Assembly: GCA_022560555.1 (NCBI GenBank)
Contig: JADFSZ010000015.1
Location: 1 to 16,276, forward strand
Length of the DNA: 16,276 bases
Source: PVC group bacterium
Lineage (GTDB): Bacteria; GCA-001730085; JADFSZ01
Direction: 5' to 3'
This document shows positions 1-7,832 of this stretch, in pieces. Under the pieces are notes generated by a model that saw only the letters and a program-made list of their open reading frames with translations, made no database searches and had not been told where the DNA came from. The position numbers and the translations under genes were made by a program. Every line of letters begins with the position of its first letter. The stretch's first letter is position 1.

Positions 1-1041
1 TGTCAATCCGTATACATGTTTGTAAAATCCGAAGAGTACCATCATCGAACTATTATGGATAATATGAACCGAAATGGATGCTGTTAACGATCCGGTCCGT
101 TCGTATAGAAAAGTCAAGAGACATCCAAGAAAAAATATCGGTAAAAAAGCATACATATTCGCATGAATCAAAGAAAATATGACCCCAATAATAATGATCG
201 AGGCAAAAACACCGTATTTTTCTCGTACAACCGGATACATGAGTCCGCGAAAAATGATTTCCTCACAAATAGGACCGATAACGCAGGCCAATAAAACCAA
301 AAACAGAATCACGACAGCGGATTCTTCCGCCATCATCATGGGAATCAGCGGATGAGGCTGTATGGGGCGCCCCAAAAAACTCATAAGAAAAAAAGATATA
401 ATAATTCCGGAAAACATAACAGGAACAAAACCAATATAGGAAAGAAGCCCCCAGAGAATCGCTTTAAATTTCTTGTGTGCTTTTATTCCTATAGCCCCAA
501 GGCTTTGTCCAAAAATCTTGGTAATACGAAAGAAGATATAAATGACAATGCCTATATCCAATATCAAAGCATTGAGCCCTTGAACCCAATCCTTCTCGGC
601 TAATACCTCCTTATCAAGCCCTGAGGCAAAAAAACCTTCCGTTAATCCTAAAATATAACCAAAAAACAAATACACAAGCAAAACGCGAAAGACTTCCGTG
701 AGATTCCATAGCGGCGTTTCATGGGATGAAAAAGAAGGGATGGTTTTTTTTCCGGATAATTCCAGCACCAAAAAAATGATAAGTAAAATTGACCCCAGAA
801 CCAGCATGAGTGCAAACAGGAAAATGGCCCCATGAAGGGCTCGTTTTAATATTGGATGTATTCGTAAGACATCCTCAACGGACTCCTGATCTAATGGATC
901 CATAATTTTAGCGGTCGTTAACTCATCTATTTCAACGGGAAGATACACGCTCAGAACCTGCACAAGCAATATAAAAACCAACATGAGCATATAGACCCGG
1001 TTGTTTCTTACAAAATCACTGATTTTCTTATGAGACATCAT
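1..1041 (-). CDS. CPBP-family intramembrane metalloprotease (CAAX protease/bacteriocin-processing type), C-terminus beyond window
   Basis: I translated this frame by hand: it is open from 1041 to base 1 (347 codons), with no stop, so the 3' end is missing. The protein is strongly hydrophobic, with several membrane segments (near residues 17-33, 72-93, 116-133, 157-171, 196-223, 242-258 and 280-312). The family motifs are present in order: CEEIIFRG near residue 260 (motif 1, EExxxR), FSLIHAN near 290 (motif 2, FxxxH), and HIIHNS near 326 (motif 4, HxxxN). These residues form the metal and catalytic site of Abi/CPBP proteases. Members process prenylated or peptide substrates in the membrane, but the substrate here is unknown. 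The start is either of two adjacent ATGs (1041 or 1038). An ATG at 1047 is possible, and no strong ribosome-binding site decides. The gene overlaps none of plsY from 1041, lying 25 nt downstream of its stop, and is probably the next operon member. Family assignment is firm; function is not. Confidence 0.9.
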   Translation of the reverse strand, partial: MMSHKKISDFVRNNRVYMLMLVFILLVQVLSVYLPVEIDELTTAKIMDPLDQESVEDVLRIHPILKRALHGAIFLFALMLVLGSILLIIFLVLELSGKKTIPSFSSHETPLWNLTEVFRVLLVYLFFGYILGLTEGFFASGLDKEVLAEKDWVQGLNALILDIGIVIYIFFRITKIFGQSLGAIGIKAHKKFKAILWGLLSYIGFVPVMFSGIIISFFLMSFLGRPIQPHPLIPMMMAEESAVVILFLVLLACVIGPICEEIIFRGLMYPVVREKYGVFASIIIIGVIFSLIHANMYAFLPIFFLGCLLTFLYERTGSLTASISVHIIHNSSMMVLFGFYKHVYGLT

Positions 1042-1066
1042 ACACATTCTGCACAGCCCATCACAT

Positions 1067-1669
1067 TTAATGAAGACGGTTTTCTTTCCCCCGGATAAGA
1101 CGCCGAATATTTTCTCGATGACGAACAATAATGATCATACCAATGATAACGGAAAACAAGACCAATTCTTTCGGCTCGTGAAATAGGATTAAAAATACAG
1201 GCATGGTAATCGTAGCCGCAAGAGAGGCTAAAGACACATAACGAAAAAGGAAAAAAATAACAGCAAAAACGATAATACCCGCCAGCATGCCTTTCCAACT
1301 CAGAGCGAGAAAAACGCCCGCGCTTGTGGCAACGCCTTTACCTCCGTGGAATTTTAGAAATACCGTCCATGTATGGCCCGCGATAGCCCCAACCCCTAAT
1401 AAAATGGATTGAAGAATAGACAGGTCAACCAAAAACAGTCTCGGCAAGAGGAGCACCGCCACCACCCCCTTCATGATGTCAAAAAGAAGCGTACTGACAC
1501 CCGCGACAGGACCCAATACGCGATAAGCATTAGAAGCACCAAGATTCCCGCTCCCGAATGATCTGATATCTTTATGAAAAAATGCTTTTCCTACCCAATA
1601 TCCGGTGGGGATGGAACCTATAATATAAGAAAGGGTTAACAAAAAGAAAAATTTACCGACACATTCCAT
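1067..1669 (-). CDS. plsY: Acyl-phosphate:glycerol-3-phosphate acyltransferase PlsY
   Basis: Transfers an acyl group from acyl-phosphate to glycerol-3-phosphate, giving lysophosphatidic acid, the first membrane step of phospholipid synthesis. The 200-residue protein has the usual length and multiple membrane segments. Diagnostic motifs are visible: SIPTG at residues 19-23, GSGNLGASNAYR at 39-50 (family motif GSGNxGxxNxxR), DIMKG at 64-68, and GHTWTVFLKFHGGKGVAT at 98-115, the glycine-rich substrate-binding loop. The ATG shares one base with the der stop (TAATG), a typical coupling arrangement, and GAAGGGG lies upstream inside the end of der. With pgsA two genes upstream, it makes the cluster partly a phospholipid operon. 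The partner PlsX, which makes acyl-phosphate, is not in this window. Confidence 0.97.
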   Translation of the reverse strand: MECVGKFFFLLTLSYIIGSIPTGYWVGKAFFHKDIRSFGSGNLGASNAYRVLGPVAGVSTLLFDIMKGVVAVLLLPRLFLVDLSILQSILLGVGAIAGHTWTVFLKFHGGKGVATSAGVFLALSWKGMLAGIIVFAVIFFLFRYVSLASLAATITMPVFLILFHEPKELVLFSVIIGMIIIVRHRENIRRLIRGKENRLH

Positions 1670-3036
1670 TAACGGCGCCCCTTCTTTCTTTTTTGGCGTT
1701 TAACTTTCGGGTAATCCTCTCGCGGCCTCATTTTGTATTTTAGATCAACGCGTACTCCGCGATATCCAAATCGCTCCTCAACATAGTTAAGCAAATATTG
1801 TCGGTAAGAAGGAACAATGTTCTTGGGATCATTGACAAATATCAGAAATTGAGGAGGAAAGACATTTATCTGAGTGGCATAATAAAATTTTGCTCTTTTA
1901 CCACGAACCAGTGGAGGCGTATAACTCAATGTGGCCTTTTTTAATACTTGATTCACAATACTTGTCGCGATTTTTCTCTCAAAATGAGTTTGTATCTCAT
2001 GAATATAATCAAATACTTTCAACACATTAAGACCCTCTTTAACGGACATAAATAATACGTCGAATATTCTTCGTTTTCTAAACCGCTGATCGATATATTT
2101 AATAAACTTTTCCTGCGTAACATCTTTGATTGTATCCCATTTATTGACAACCAAAACAAGAGCCCTTCCCTCCCTTAAAATAAAATCAATGATTTTTAAA
2201 TCCTGCTCCGTCAAGCCTTCAGACGTATCAATCATATGAATCACAATTCGAGCGTCTCGTATACTTTTAAGGCTGCGCGCGACACTATACGACTCAGGTA
2301 TTTTTACGACTTTTCTTTTTTTTCTCATCCCGGCCGTATCGATAAAAGTAAATGATTCGCCTTTATACATGACACGAACGTCAACAGCATCGCGGGTAGT
2401 CCCCGGGACATCATCGACAATGAGACGTTTCTCCTCCAGCAAGCAATTAATGAACGAGGATTTACCCACATTAGGTTTCCCAACAACAGCCACGTGTAAA
2501 GATTTTTCTTGGGATTCAACTGATTCACCCTCAGGAGTATCAGCCAAGATATTTTTAATCTGCTCAAATATATTTTCTATGCCGCGATTATGTACCGCGG
2601 ACACAGCGCAGATGTTACTCGTACCTAAAGAGTGGAATTCTGCTAACTCCGATTCGTCCGCCTTCTGGTCCACTTTATTAATAATTAGAATAATAGGCTT
2701 GCCTTTTTTTCGTATTTCCTTAAGGAGCCCGCCATCTAAGACATTCATCTTTCCTCCGGCAAAATCAACAACATAAAGTATAAGCCCCGATTCTTCCAAG
2801 GCAAAATCCACTTGTTCGCGAATACTAACTTCGATATGGCTTTGGGGCGATGGCATTATCCCTCCCGTATCCACAAGAGAAAAGCAAACTTGATCGACTT
2901 TGCATGCCCCATACACACGGTCCCTTGTCATGCCCGGCTCAACGTGCGTGATAACCCTGTTTTTCCGGATCATGCGGTTAAATAACGTGGATTTACCAAC
3001 GTTGGGTCTTCCAATAATAGCAACAATTCGATTCAT
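1669..3036 (-). CDS. der: GTPase Der (EngA), double-GTPase ribosome assembly factor
   Basis: Essential GTPase with two tandem G domains and a C-terminal KH-like domain that acts in maturation of the 50S ribosomal subunit. At 455 residues it has normal length. G domain 1: P-loop GRPNVGKS at residues 9-16, DTGG at 56-59, NKVD at 120-123, SA at 146-147. G domain 2: GKPNVGKS at 186-193, DTAG at 233-236, NKWD at 298-301. The KH-like domain follows from about residue 355, and the protein ends in a very basic tail (KRQKRKKGRR), as often seen. The start is well supported: GGAGG sits about 9 nt before the ATG. The ATG overlaps the pgsA stop (ATGA, 4 nt) and the stop overlaps plsY by 1 nt, so the gene is tightly embedded in the operon. 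Confidence 0.98.
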   Translation of the reverse strand: MNRIVAIIGRPNVGKSTLFNRMIRKNRVITHVEPGMTRDRVYGACKVDQVCFSLVDTGGIMPSPQSHIEVSIREQVDFALEESGLILYVVDFAGGKMNVLDGGLLKEIRKKGKPIILIINKVDQKADESELAEFHSLGTSNICAVSAVHNRGIENIFEQIKNILADTPEGESVESQEKSLHVAVVGKPNVGKSSFINCLLEEKRLIVDDVPGTTRDAVDVRVMYKGESFTFIDTAGMRKKRKVVKIPESYSVARSLKSIRDARIVIHMIDTSEGLTEQDLKIIDFILREGRALVLVVNKWDTIKDVTQEKFIKYIDQRFRKRRIFDVLFMSVKEGLNVLKVFDYIHEIQTHFERKIATSIVNQVLKKATLSYTPPLVRGKRAKFYYATQINVFPPQFLIFVNDPKNIVPSYRQYLLNYVEERFGYRGVRVDLKYKMRPREDYPKVKRQKRKKGRR

Positions 3037-3587
3037 TTTGGAGCCTCCATATGGGGGCTATCCAGATAACGCAACCCGGATATAATGTAATCAAAACCGG
3101 ATATGAAGGTCACCGATAACGTCATCCATATTAAAATCGTAACACTGGGGCTTTCAAGTAATACCATGAGGATCGTGAGCATCTGAATAAAGGTTGTGGC
3201 TTTCCCCCATATTCTTGGTGTAATCTCCACAACGGGCTTAACAACATTTAAAATTAAAACTCCCCCCACAATAATACTATCCCGACTCACAACAAGAATC
3301 ATCAGCCAGACAGGGATCAATCCCTTCCATGTCAGCATAACAAACGCGACAAGCAACAACAGCTTGTCAGCCACAGGATCAAGCACCGTTCCTATAAGTG
3401 TTCTGGCATTAAGAGCTCGAGCGAGAATCCCGTCCAGGGCATCCGAAAGAGCGCATACGAGAAATATCCAAAATGGAATCCAGCGTTTTGATGCCGCGGG
3501 ATCATCGATATAGTAGATTGAGATAGCAAATACGGGGACCATAACAATTCTAAACAGCGTAATGATATTCGGAATGGTATTTTTCAT
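3033..3587 (-). CDS. pgsA: CDP-diacylglycerol--glycerol-3-phosphate 3-phosphatidyltransferase PgsA
   Basis: Membrane enzyme making phosphatidylglycerol phosphate from CDP-diacylglycerol and glycerol-3-phosphate. The CDP-alcohol phosphatidyltransferase signature is complete: SDALDGILAR, then G, D and D in the spacing D-x2-DG-x2-AR-x8-G-x3-D-x3-D, with acidic residues at about 49, 52, 70 and 74 of the 184-residue product. Several hydrophobic segments surround it. I chose the ATG at 3587 because the product then begins MKNTIPNIITLFRI, the usual start of the family. A longer version from a TTG at 3659 would add 24 atypical residues and overlap the lepB end. The stop overlaps the der start (ATGA). 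The family also includes phosphatidylserine and cardiolipin synthases, but length, N-terminus and neighbourhood favour PgsA. Confidence 0.93.
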   Translation of the reverse strand: MKNTIPNIITLFRIVMVPVFAISIYYIDDPAASKRWIPFWIFLVCALSDALDGILARALNARTLIGTVLDPVADKLLLLVAFVMLTWKGLIPVWLMILVVSRDSIIVGGVLILNVVKPVVEITPRIWGKATTFIQMLTILMVLLESPSVTILIWMTLSVTFISGFDYIISGLRYLDSPHMEAPK

Positions 3588-3618
3588 AAGTGACAGATTC
3601 GTAAGGAATAGACTTAAA

Positions 3619-4194
3619 TTAGCGTATGAGCCTGACACGGTTAAACGGCCAAAAAACAAGAAGCGCCTTCCCTACAAGATTTTCTTTAGGGACAAACCCC
3701 CAATAGCGGCTATCTTTACTATTGTTGCTATTATCACCGAGTACATAATAGTGATTTTCCGGAACATTGACAATCATACCCTCGGCACCGTAAGGCCCGC
3801 GATTATAGTAGTATTTATTTTTAATTTCGTCCATCATCACCATTTCACCGTCAATATAAATATTACCGCCGCGGATCTCGACATTCTCGCCTCCCTTAGC
3901 GATCATTCTTTTGATAAAATCACGCTTAGGATTCACAGGATATTTAAATACAATCACATCTCCCCTCTCGGGCTCCTCAAATTTGTAAGTAAACTTACTC
4001 ACGATAAGACGATCCTTAATCATCAGAGTGGGTATCATGGACCCGGTAGGAATCTTAAATGCTTCAATAACGAAAGTGCGTATAAGCATAGCAAGCAGAA
4101 ATGCTATGATCAGGGCTTCCGCGTATTCACGTACGATACTTTTCCGCTTGGGGTTCGTATCCTTCAAGCCGACTAATTTATCCCGAAGCCACAT
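3619..4194 (-). CDS. lepB: Signal peptidase I
   Basis: Membrane-anchored serine protease that removes signal peptides from exported preproteins. The 191-residue form has one N-terminal transmembrane segment (about residues 24-44), like the short Gram-positive-style enzymes. Catalytic Ser52 lies in PTGSMIPTL and the general-base Lys95 in RDFIKRMIAKGGE. The conserved GDNSNNSKDSRYWG box starts at residue 153. The ATG at 4194 is preceded 8 nt upstream by AAAGG (4203-4207). That ribosome-binding site lies in the end of the large palindrome separating lepB from lepA. The lepA-lepB order matches the classical lep operon of Escherichia coli, although 273 nt of unusual sequence intervenes. Identity is clear. 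Confidence 0.97.
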   Translation of the reverse strand: MWLRDKLVGLKDTNPKRKSIVREYAEALIIAFLLAMLIRTFVIEAFKIPTGSMIPTLMIKDRLIVSKFTYKFEEPERGDVIVFKYPVNPKRDFIKRMIAKGGENVEIRGGNIYIDGEMVMMDEIKNKYYYNRGPYGAEGMIVNVPENHYYVLGDNSNNSKDSRYWGFVPKENLVGKALLVFWPFNRVRLIR

Positions 4195-4198
4195 TTTA

Positions 4199-4471
4199 CT
4201 GACCTTTCACTAAGTAATGGATACAATGGAAGCCTCTATTTGAGCCTGACGCACGGCGCGACAACGACGGCGTATTCAAAGCACTACGTTGAGGAGAAGT
4301 AACACAGAGAACAGGCCAAAGAGAGGCTTCCTCGAAGAGGCTGGCCCCTTTTGAGCTGCGACGGCGTTGCTCGTCGCTTACGTGTTGCCTTGAACACGCC
4401 ACGCTCCTCGTCTCCTTGTCTCGCTTCAAAATTGTCTCAGCCAATGTGCCCATTATTTAGTAAAAGGTCAG
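4199..4471. repeat. 273-nt imperfect palindromic element filling the lepA-lepB gap (MITE/RPE-like)
   Basis: The two ends are inverted copies of each other: bases 4199-4229 and the reverse complement of 4441-4471 match at 26 of 31 positions, both beginning CTGACCTTT. Similarity continues inward with one 1-nt gap. For example, GGCGT-TTCAA-GCA and ACGT occur at matching places, so the arms are about 100 nt each. The centre (about 4312-4345) is itself symmetrical, with GGCCA, GAGGCTT and CTCGAAGAGG pieces. A direct repeat CGACGGCGT occurs at 4265-4273 and 4359-4367. The interior looks more GC-rich than its flanks. The right end contains the lepA TGA stop, and the left end contains the lepB ribosome-binding site AAAGG. 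It encodes no transposase. A minus-strand open frame (4453-4196) runs through it, but I do not call it a gene. A non-autonomous inserted repeat or a large intercistronic RNA hairpin are the main readings. Confidence 0.75.
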
Positions 4472-6255
4472 TTCTCGTCCTTTTTTATCACAGCCATAAA
4501 AGCTTCTTGAGGTATTTGCACCTTGCCGAATTGTTTCATTCTTTTTTTGCCTTCTTTTTGTTTTTCCCAAAGTTTTCGCTTTCTTGTAATATCTCCCCCG
4601 TAACATTTTTCCGTAACATTTTTCCGTAAGGCCTTAATGGTTTCCCTCGCAACCACCCGGGAGCCTATAGCCGCCTGCAGAGAGATTTCAAAAAGCTGTC
4701 TTGGAATAAGACCTTTTAATTTCAAAGCCACTTGACGGCCTTTACTTTCCGCTTCCTTACGAAAAACAATACTGGAAAAAGCATCCACAATCTCTCCCCC
4801 CACCATAATATCCAATCTTACCAAATCACTTTTTCGATATCCGAGATGCTCATAGTCAAGAGATCCATATCCGTTTGTACCGGATTTCAAGCGATCATAA
4901 AAGTCATAGATCACTTCGGATAAAGGCAATTCATACGTTAAAATCACATGCTGTTCATCCATATATTCGGTACTTTTATAGACTCCGCGGCGATCTTGTG
5001 CCAGCTTCATCACCGAGCCCACGGAAGTGACCGGACAAATAATATACGCATGGATGAAAGGCTCCCTTATCTCACGGCATTCGTGCGTTAAAGGCATTTG
5101 GCTGGGATTATAGATCCATAATTCCTTTCCTTTTTCATCTATCACTTGATACGTCACATTCGGAGACGTTGTTATGAGATTGAGACCATACTCTCTTTCC
5201 AAACGCTCCTGAACCACTTCCATATGAAGCAGGCCCAAAAAACCACACCGAAATCCAAATCCGATCGCCGGAGATGACTCCGCCTCATATGTCAGCGAAG
5301 AATCATTGAGCCCTAGTTTCGACAAAGAGTCCCGCAGGGCTTCATAATCCGCCTGATTCACCGGATAGAGTCCTGCGTACACCATGGGATGAATTTTTTT
5401 GTACCCGGGAAATACATTTTTTGTCGGCCGCTTGGAATCCGTAATCGTATCCCCGATCTGAATATCATGGCTATCTTTGATGTTCGCCACAACATATCCC
5501 ACTTCTCCGGCAGACAAAACGTCGGTTTTGACATTCGCAGCCTTAAATATCCCAATTTCTTCCACGCGATATTTCCTCTTTGATTGGATAAATAGAATCT
5601 CCATACCCGCCCGAATAGTGCCATTGACAACACGAATACAAACCACAACTCCACGATAGGAATTGTACGTTGAATCAAAAACGAGAGCTTGCAATTCTTT
5701 TGTTTCGTCTCCAACAGGAGAAGGGATTTCATTAATAATCCGCTCAAGAACACTAGGAATATTCAATCCCTCTTTCGCGCTAATAAGTGTGCACTTGTCT
5801 TCCTCTATTTTTAGAACGTCACGTATTTGCTTTTGGCATAGCTGAATATCCGCAGATTTGATATCAATTTTATTTAGAATAGGAATGATGGTCAGATTTT
5901 GAGCTTTGGCCAAACGGCAATTCACAACGGTTTGAGCTTCCACACCCTGACTAGCATCAATCACCAAAAGGGCGCCTTCGCATGCCGATAAGCTCCGGGA
6001 TACTTCATAGGAAAAATCCACATGCCCCGGGGTGTCGATCAAATTGAGAACATATCCTTTATAATCCAGGCGGATAGCTTTGGCTTTGATCGTAATACCA
6101 CGTTCCCGTTCAATATCCATGTCATCGAGAAATTGTTCTTTAAGTTCTCTGGCAGAGACCGTACTCGTTTCTTCCAATAAGCGATCGGCTAACGTTGATT
6201 TACCGTGATCAATGTGCGCAATAATACAAAAATTCCTGATCTTTGTGATATCCAT
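4468..6255 (-). CDS. lepA: Elongation factor 4 (LepA), ribosomal back-translocase GTPase
   Basis: Translational GTPase that acts on ribosomes, with proposed roles in back-translocation and 30S biogenesis. The 595-residue length is standard. GTPase motifs: AHIDHGKST at residues 13-21, RGIT in switch I near 52-55, DTPGH at 74-78 and NKID at 128-131. Downstream are the EF-G-like domains II, III and V and the LepA-specific C-terminal domain (region around GGEIVDAFSSIVFR and the basic YGGDITRKRKLWEKQKEGKKRMK segment). The start at 6255 gives the usual MDITKIRNFCIIAHIDHGKS beginning. Its ribosome-binding site is weak (only AAGAAA directly upstream). It is the first gene of the left operon, with a promoter candidate 50-80 nt upstream. 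Its TGA stop lies inside the terminal repeat of the palindromic element. Confidence 0.99.
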   Translation of the reverse strand: MDITKIRNFCIIAHIDHGKSTLADRLLEETSTVSARELKEQFLDDMDIERERGITIKAKAIRLDYKGYVLNLIDTPGHVDFSYEVSRSLSACEGALLVIDASQGVEAQTVVNCRLAKAQNLTIIPILNKIDIKSADIQLCQKQIRDVLKIEEDKCTLISAKEGLNIPSVLERIINEIPSPVGDETKELQALVFDSTYNSYRGVVVCIRVVNGTIRAGMEILFIQSKRKYRVEEIGIFKAANVKTDVLSAGEVGYVVANIKDSHDIQIGDTITDSKRPTKNVFPGYKKIHPMVYAGLYPVNQADYEALRDSLSKLGLNDSSLTYEAESSPAIGFGFRCGFLGLLHMEVVQERLEREYGLNLITTSPNVTYQVIDEKGKELWIYNPSQMPLTHECREIREPFIHAYIICPVTSVGSVMKLAQDRRGVYKSTEYMDEQHVILTYELPLSEVIYDFYDRLKSGTNGYGSLDYEHLGYRKSDLVRLDIMVGGEIVDAFSSIVFRKEAESKGRQVALKLKGLIPRQLFEISLQAAIGSRVVARETIKALRKNVTEKCYGGDITRKRKLWEKQKEGKKRMKQFGKVQIPQEAFMAVIKKDEN

Positions 6256-6289
6256 TTTCTTGAATTTAGAACCTTAGGCGCTCTAGTTG

Positions 6290-6305
6290 ATATAAAATTT
6301 TATAT
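6290..6305. repeat. 16-bp perfect AT palindrome before lepA
   Basis: ATATAAAATTTTATAT is an exact palindrome at the expected transcription start region of the lepA promoter. It may be an operator, a small RNA hairpin, or just chance in AT-rich DNA. Nothing identifies a binding protein. Confidence 0.4.
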
Positions 6306-6307
6306 AA

Positions 6308-6334
6308 GTTATACGAAAGGAAGGATTTTGTCAA
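6308..6334 (-). promoter_or_regulatory. Candidate sigma70-type promoter for the lepA operon
   Basis: On the minus strand a perfect -35 TTGACA (6334-6329) is followed after 15 nt by TATAAC (6313-6308), which matches the -10 consensus at five of six bases. The 15-nt spacing is shorter than the ideal 17. A second TTGACA (6346-6341) lies 12 nt upstream without a good -10 partner. The site is in the 119-nt gap between uvrC and lepA, where a promoter for the left operon is expected. Confidence 0.5.
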
Positions 6335-6374
6335 TGTTAGTGTCAAGGCCCGCAGGATATAAAGCCAATTATTT

Positions 6375-7832
6375 CTAATCTTTAGATAGGCCCTTAAGTA
6401 TGTTCAATGCAGTTTTTTGGCTTATCCCGGGCACTTTCAAAATTTCCTTCTTTGATGATCGTGAAAGTTTTTTCACTGATCCAAAGTGCCTAAGAAGGCG
6501 TTTTTTCAACACGGGGCCTATGCCGGGGATAGCATCAAGGTGACTTTCCAAAAACACCTTCGAGCGTAAGGATCGATGATAGGCCAGACTAAAGCGATGA
6601 GATTCATCCCGTAAAGCTTGGAGAATCTTTCTCGCATAAGAATTACGTCCAAGTATAATAGGTGCCTTTTGGTTTGGAATAAATACCAATTCCTCTCTCT
6701 TGGCTAAGGCGGCTATGGTATAACCCATGATACCGAGTTGATCCAGCGCCTTTATCGCGCTCGTAAGTTGTCCTTTTCCTCCGTCAATAAGAATAAGGTC
6801 CGGGATGGATTCCTTATTTTTAAGTATTTGTTTGAACCGCCGGTATAAGATTTCTTCCATCATGGCAAAATCATTGGGTCCTTTTACTGTTTTTATACGA
6901 AACTTTTTGTAAGCTCTTTTATACGGTTTTCCGTTATGGAACATCACACTTACCCCTACTGAAAGCTCGCCGGATATGTTCGATATGTCATAAGCTTCCA
7001 TCGAAACAATCCGGGACGTCATCTTTAATTTTTCCTTCAGTTCAATTAAACCTCTGGTGATACCCCGAGACCACGCATCACTTTTTGCTAACGATATCGT
7101 TAACAATTTTTTTGCCATAATCCATTGTTTTTTGATCTTTGCCGCTTTCTCAAAGTCCTGTTTTTGTGAAACATCCAGCATCATTTTATACATATCACGT
7201 ATCATTGATTTTTGTTTCCCTTCCAAAAACTCACAAATTTTTCTTATCGTCTCTTTATAATGATCAAACGATTCCTTTTTGATACACGGGGCACCGCACA
7301 ATCCCATTTGATCATAGATACAGGACTCGGGATACGATTTATGTCCGACTTCCCGGGGACAGTCACGATAGGGATATTTCTTACGCACATGCGCTAAAAG
7401 ATTTTTCACGATGCGAGAGCTTGGGAAAGGGCCAAAATATTTTCCTTCCCCCTTCATAGCACGATAGCTGAATAAAACCCGTGGAAACATCTCGTGAGTA
7501 CTGATATACACATAGGGATATGTCTTATCATCCCGGAGGAGAATATTGAACGGGGGTTGATAATTTTTAATCAATTCGTCTTCCAAAAACAAGGCTTCAT
7601 CTTCCGAGGCCGTTACGTCAATATGAATATCCTTGGTTTTTTCCGTCAATTTCCGGACTTTCACCGATAATCCTTTTTTATGGGAAAAATAGGACTTCAC
7701 CCGTTTTTTTAGAGACTTGGCCTTTCCGACATATAACACTTCCCCGAGAGCATCACAAAAACGATAAACCCCCGGAGCGTCCGGAATCTGCTTGATTTTT
7801 TGATCCAATGATTGAGATTTACCTGAAGCCAT
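6375..7832 (-). CDS. uvrC: Excinuclease ABC subunit C, short form
   Basis: Nuclease subunit of UvrABC nucleotide excision repair, making the two incisions around a lesion. Order of parts in the 485 residues: GIY-YIG nuclease (about 17-95, with GVYRF and VLYVGKAKSLKKRVKSYF), four cysteines C158, C171, C179 and C183 in the spacing of the UvrC iron-sulfur site, UvrB-interacting UVR helices (about 205-242), the RNase H-like second nuclease, and a C-terminal HhH pair (about 431-482). RNase H-like acidic residues appear conserved at D282 (YDIS), D321 (NDF) and D350 (LIDGGKGQ), with H412 in SHRF. The family is usually about 590-610 residues. Here the stretch between the UVR helices and YDIS is only about 38 residues, so roughly 100-120 residues of the middle region are missing. 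The usual DISH is DISN. All catalytic parts remain and the frame is continuous, so I call it functional. Confidence 0.95.
   Translation of the reverse strand: MASGKSQSLDQKIKQIPDAPGVYRFCDALGEVLYVGKAKSLKKRVKSYFSHKKGLSVKVRKLTEKTKDIHIDVTASEDEALFLEDELIKNYQPPFNILLRDDKTYPYVYISTHEMFPRVLFSYRAMKGEGKYFGPFPSSRIVKNLLAHVRKKYPYRDCPREVGHKSYPESCIYDQMGLCGAPCIKKESFDHYKETIRKICEFLEGKQKSMIRDMYKMMLDVSQKQDFEKAAKIKKQWIMAKKLLTISLAKSDAWSRGITRGLIELKEKLKMTSRIVSMEAYDISNISGELSVGVSVMFHNGKPYKRAYKKFRIKTVKGPNDFAMMEEILYRRFKQILKNKESIPDLILIDGGKGQLTSAIKALDQLGIMGYTIAALAKREELVFIPNQKAPIILGRNSYARKILQALRDESHRFSLAYHRSLRSKVFLESHLDAIPGIGPVLKKRLLRHFGSVKKLSRSSKKEILKVPGISQKTALNILKGLSKD

Noticed and set aside
1038-1298. 86-codon minus-strand frame inside plsY
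   Set aside because: Shadow frame of plsY with no domain; the real genes on either side explain the sequence.
2369-2776. 135-codon plus-strand frame opposite der
   Set aside because: Antisense shadow of a clear two-domain GTPase, Ser/Thr-rich with no ribosome-binding site.
3033-3659. Longer pgsA from a TTG start at 3659
   Set aside because: It would add 24 residues unlike the family and overlap lepB by about 40 nt; the ATG at 3587 gives the standard N-terminus.
3562-4176. Long plus-strand frame of 204 codons antisense to lepB and pgsA
   Set aside because: It lies opposite lepB and the start of pgsA, both of which have all catalytic residues; the translated protein has no family features.
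4196-4453. 85-codon open frame between lepB and lepA as a normal gene
   Set aside because: It coincides with the palindromic element, has no ribosome-binding site or recognisable domain, and can be explained by repeat composition. Kept only as a finding.
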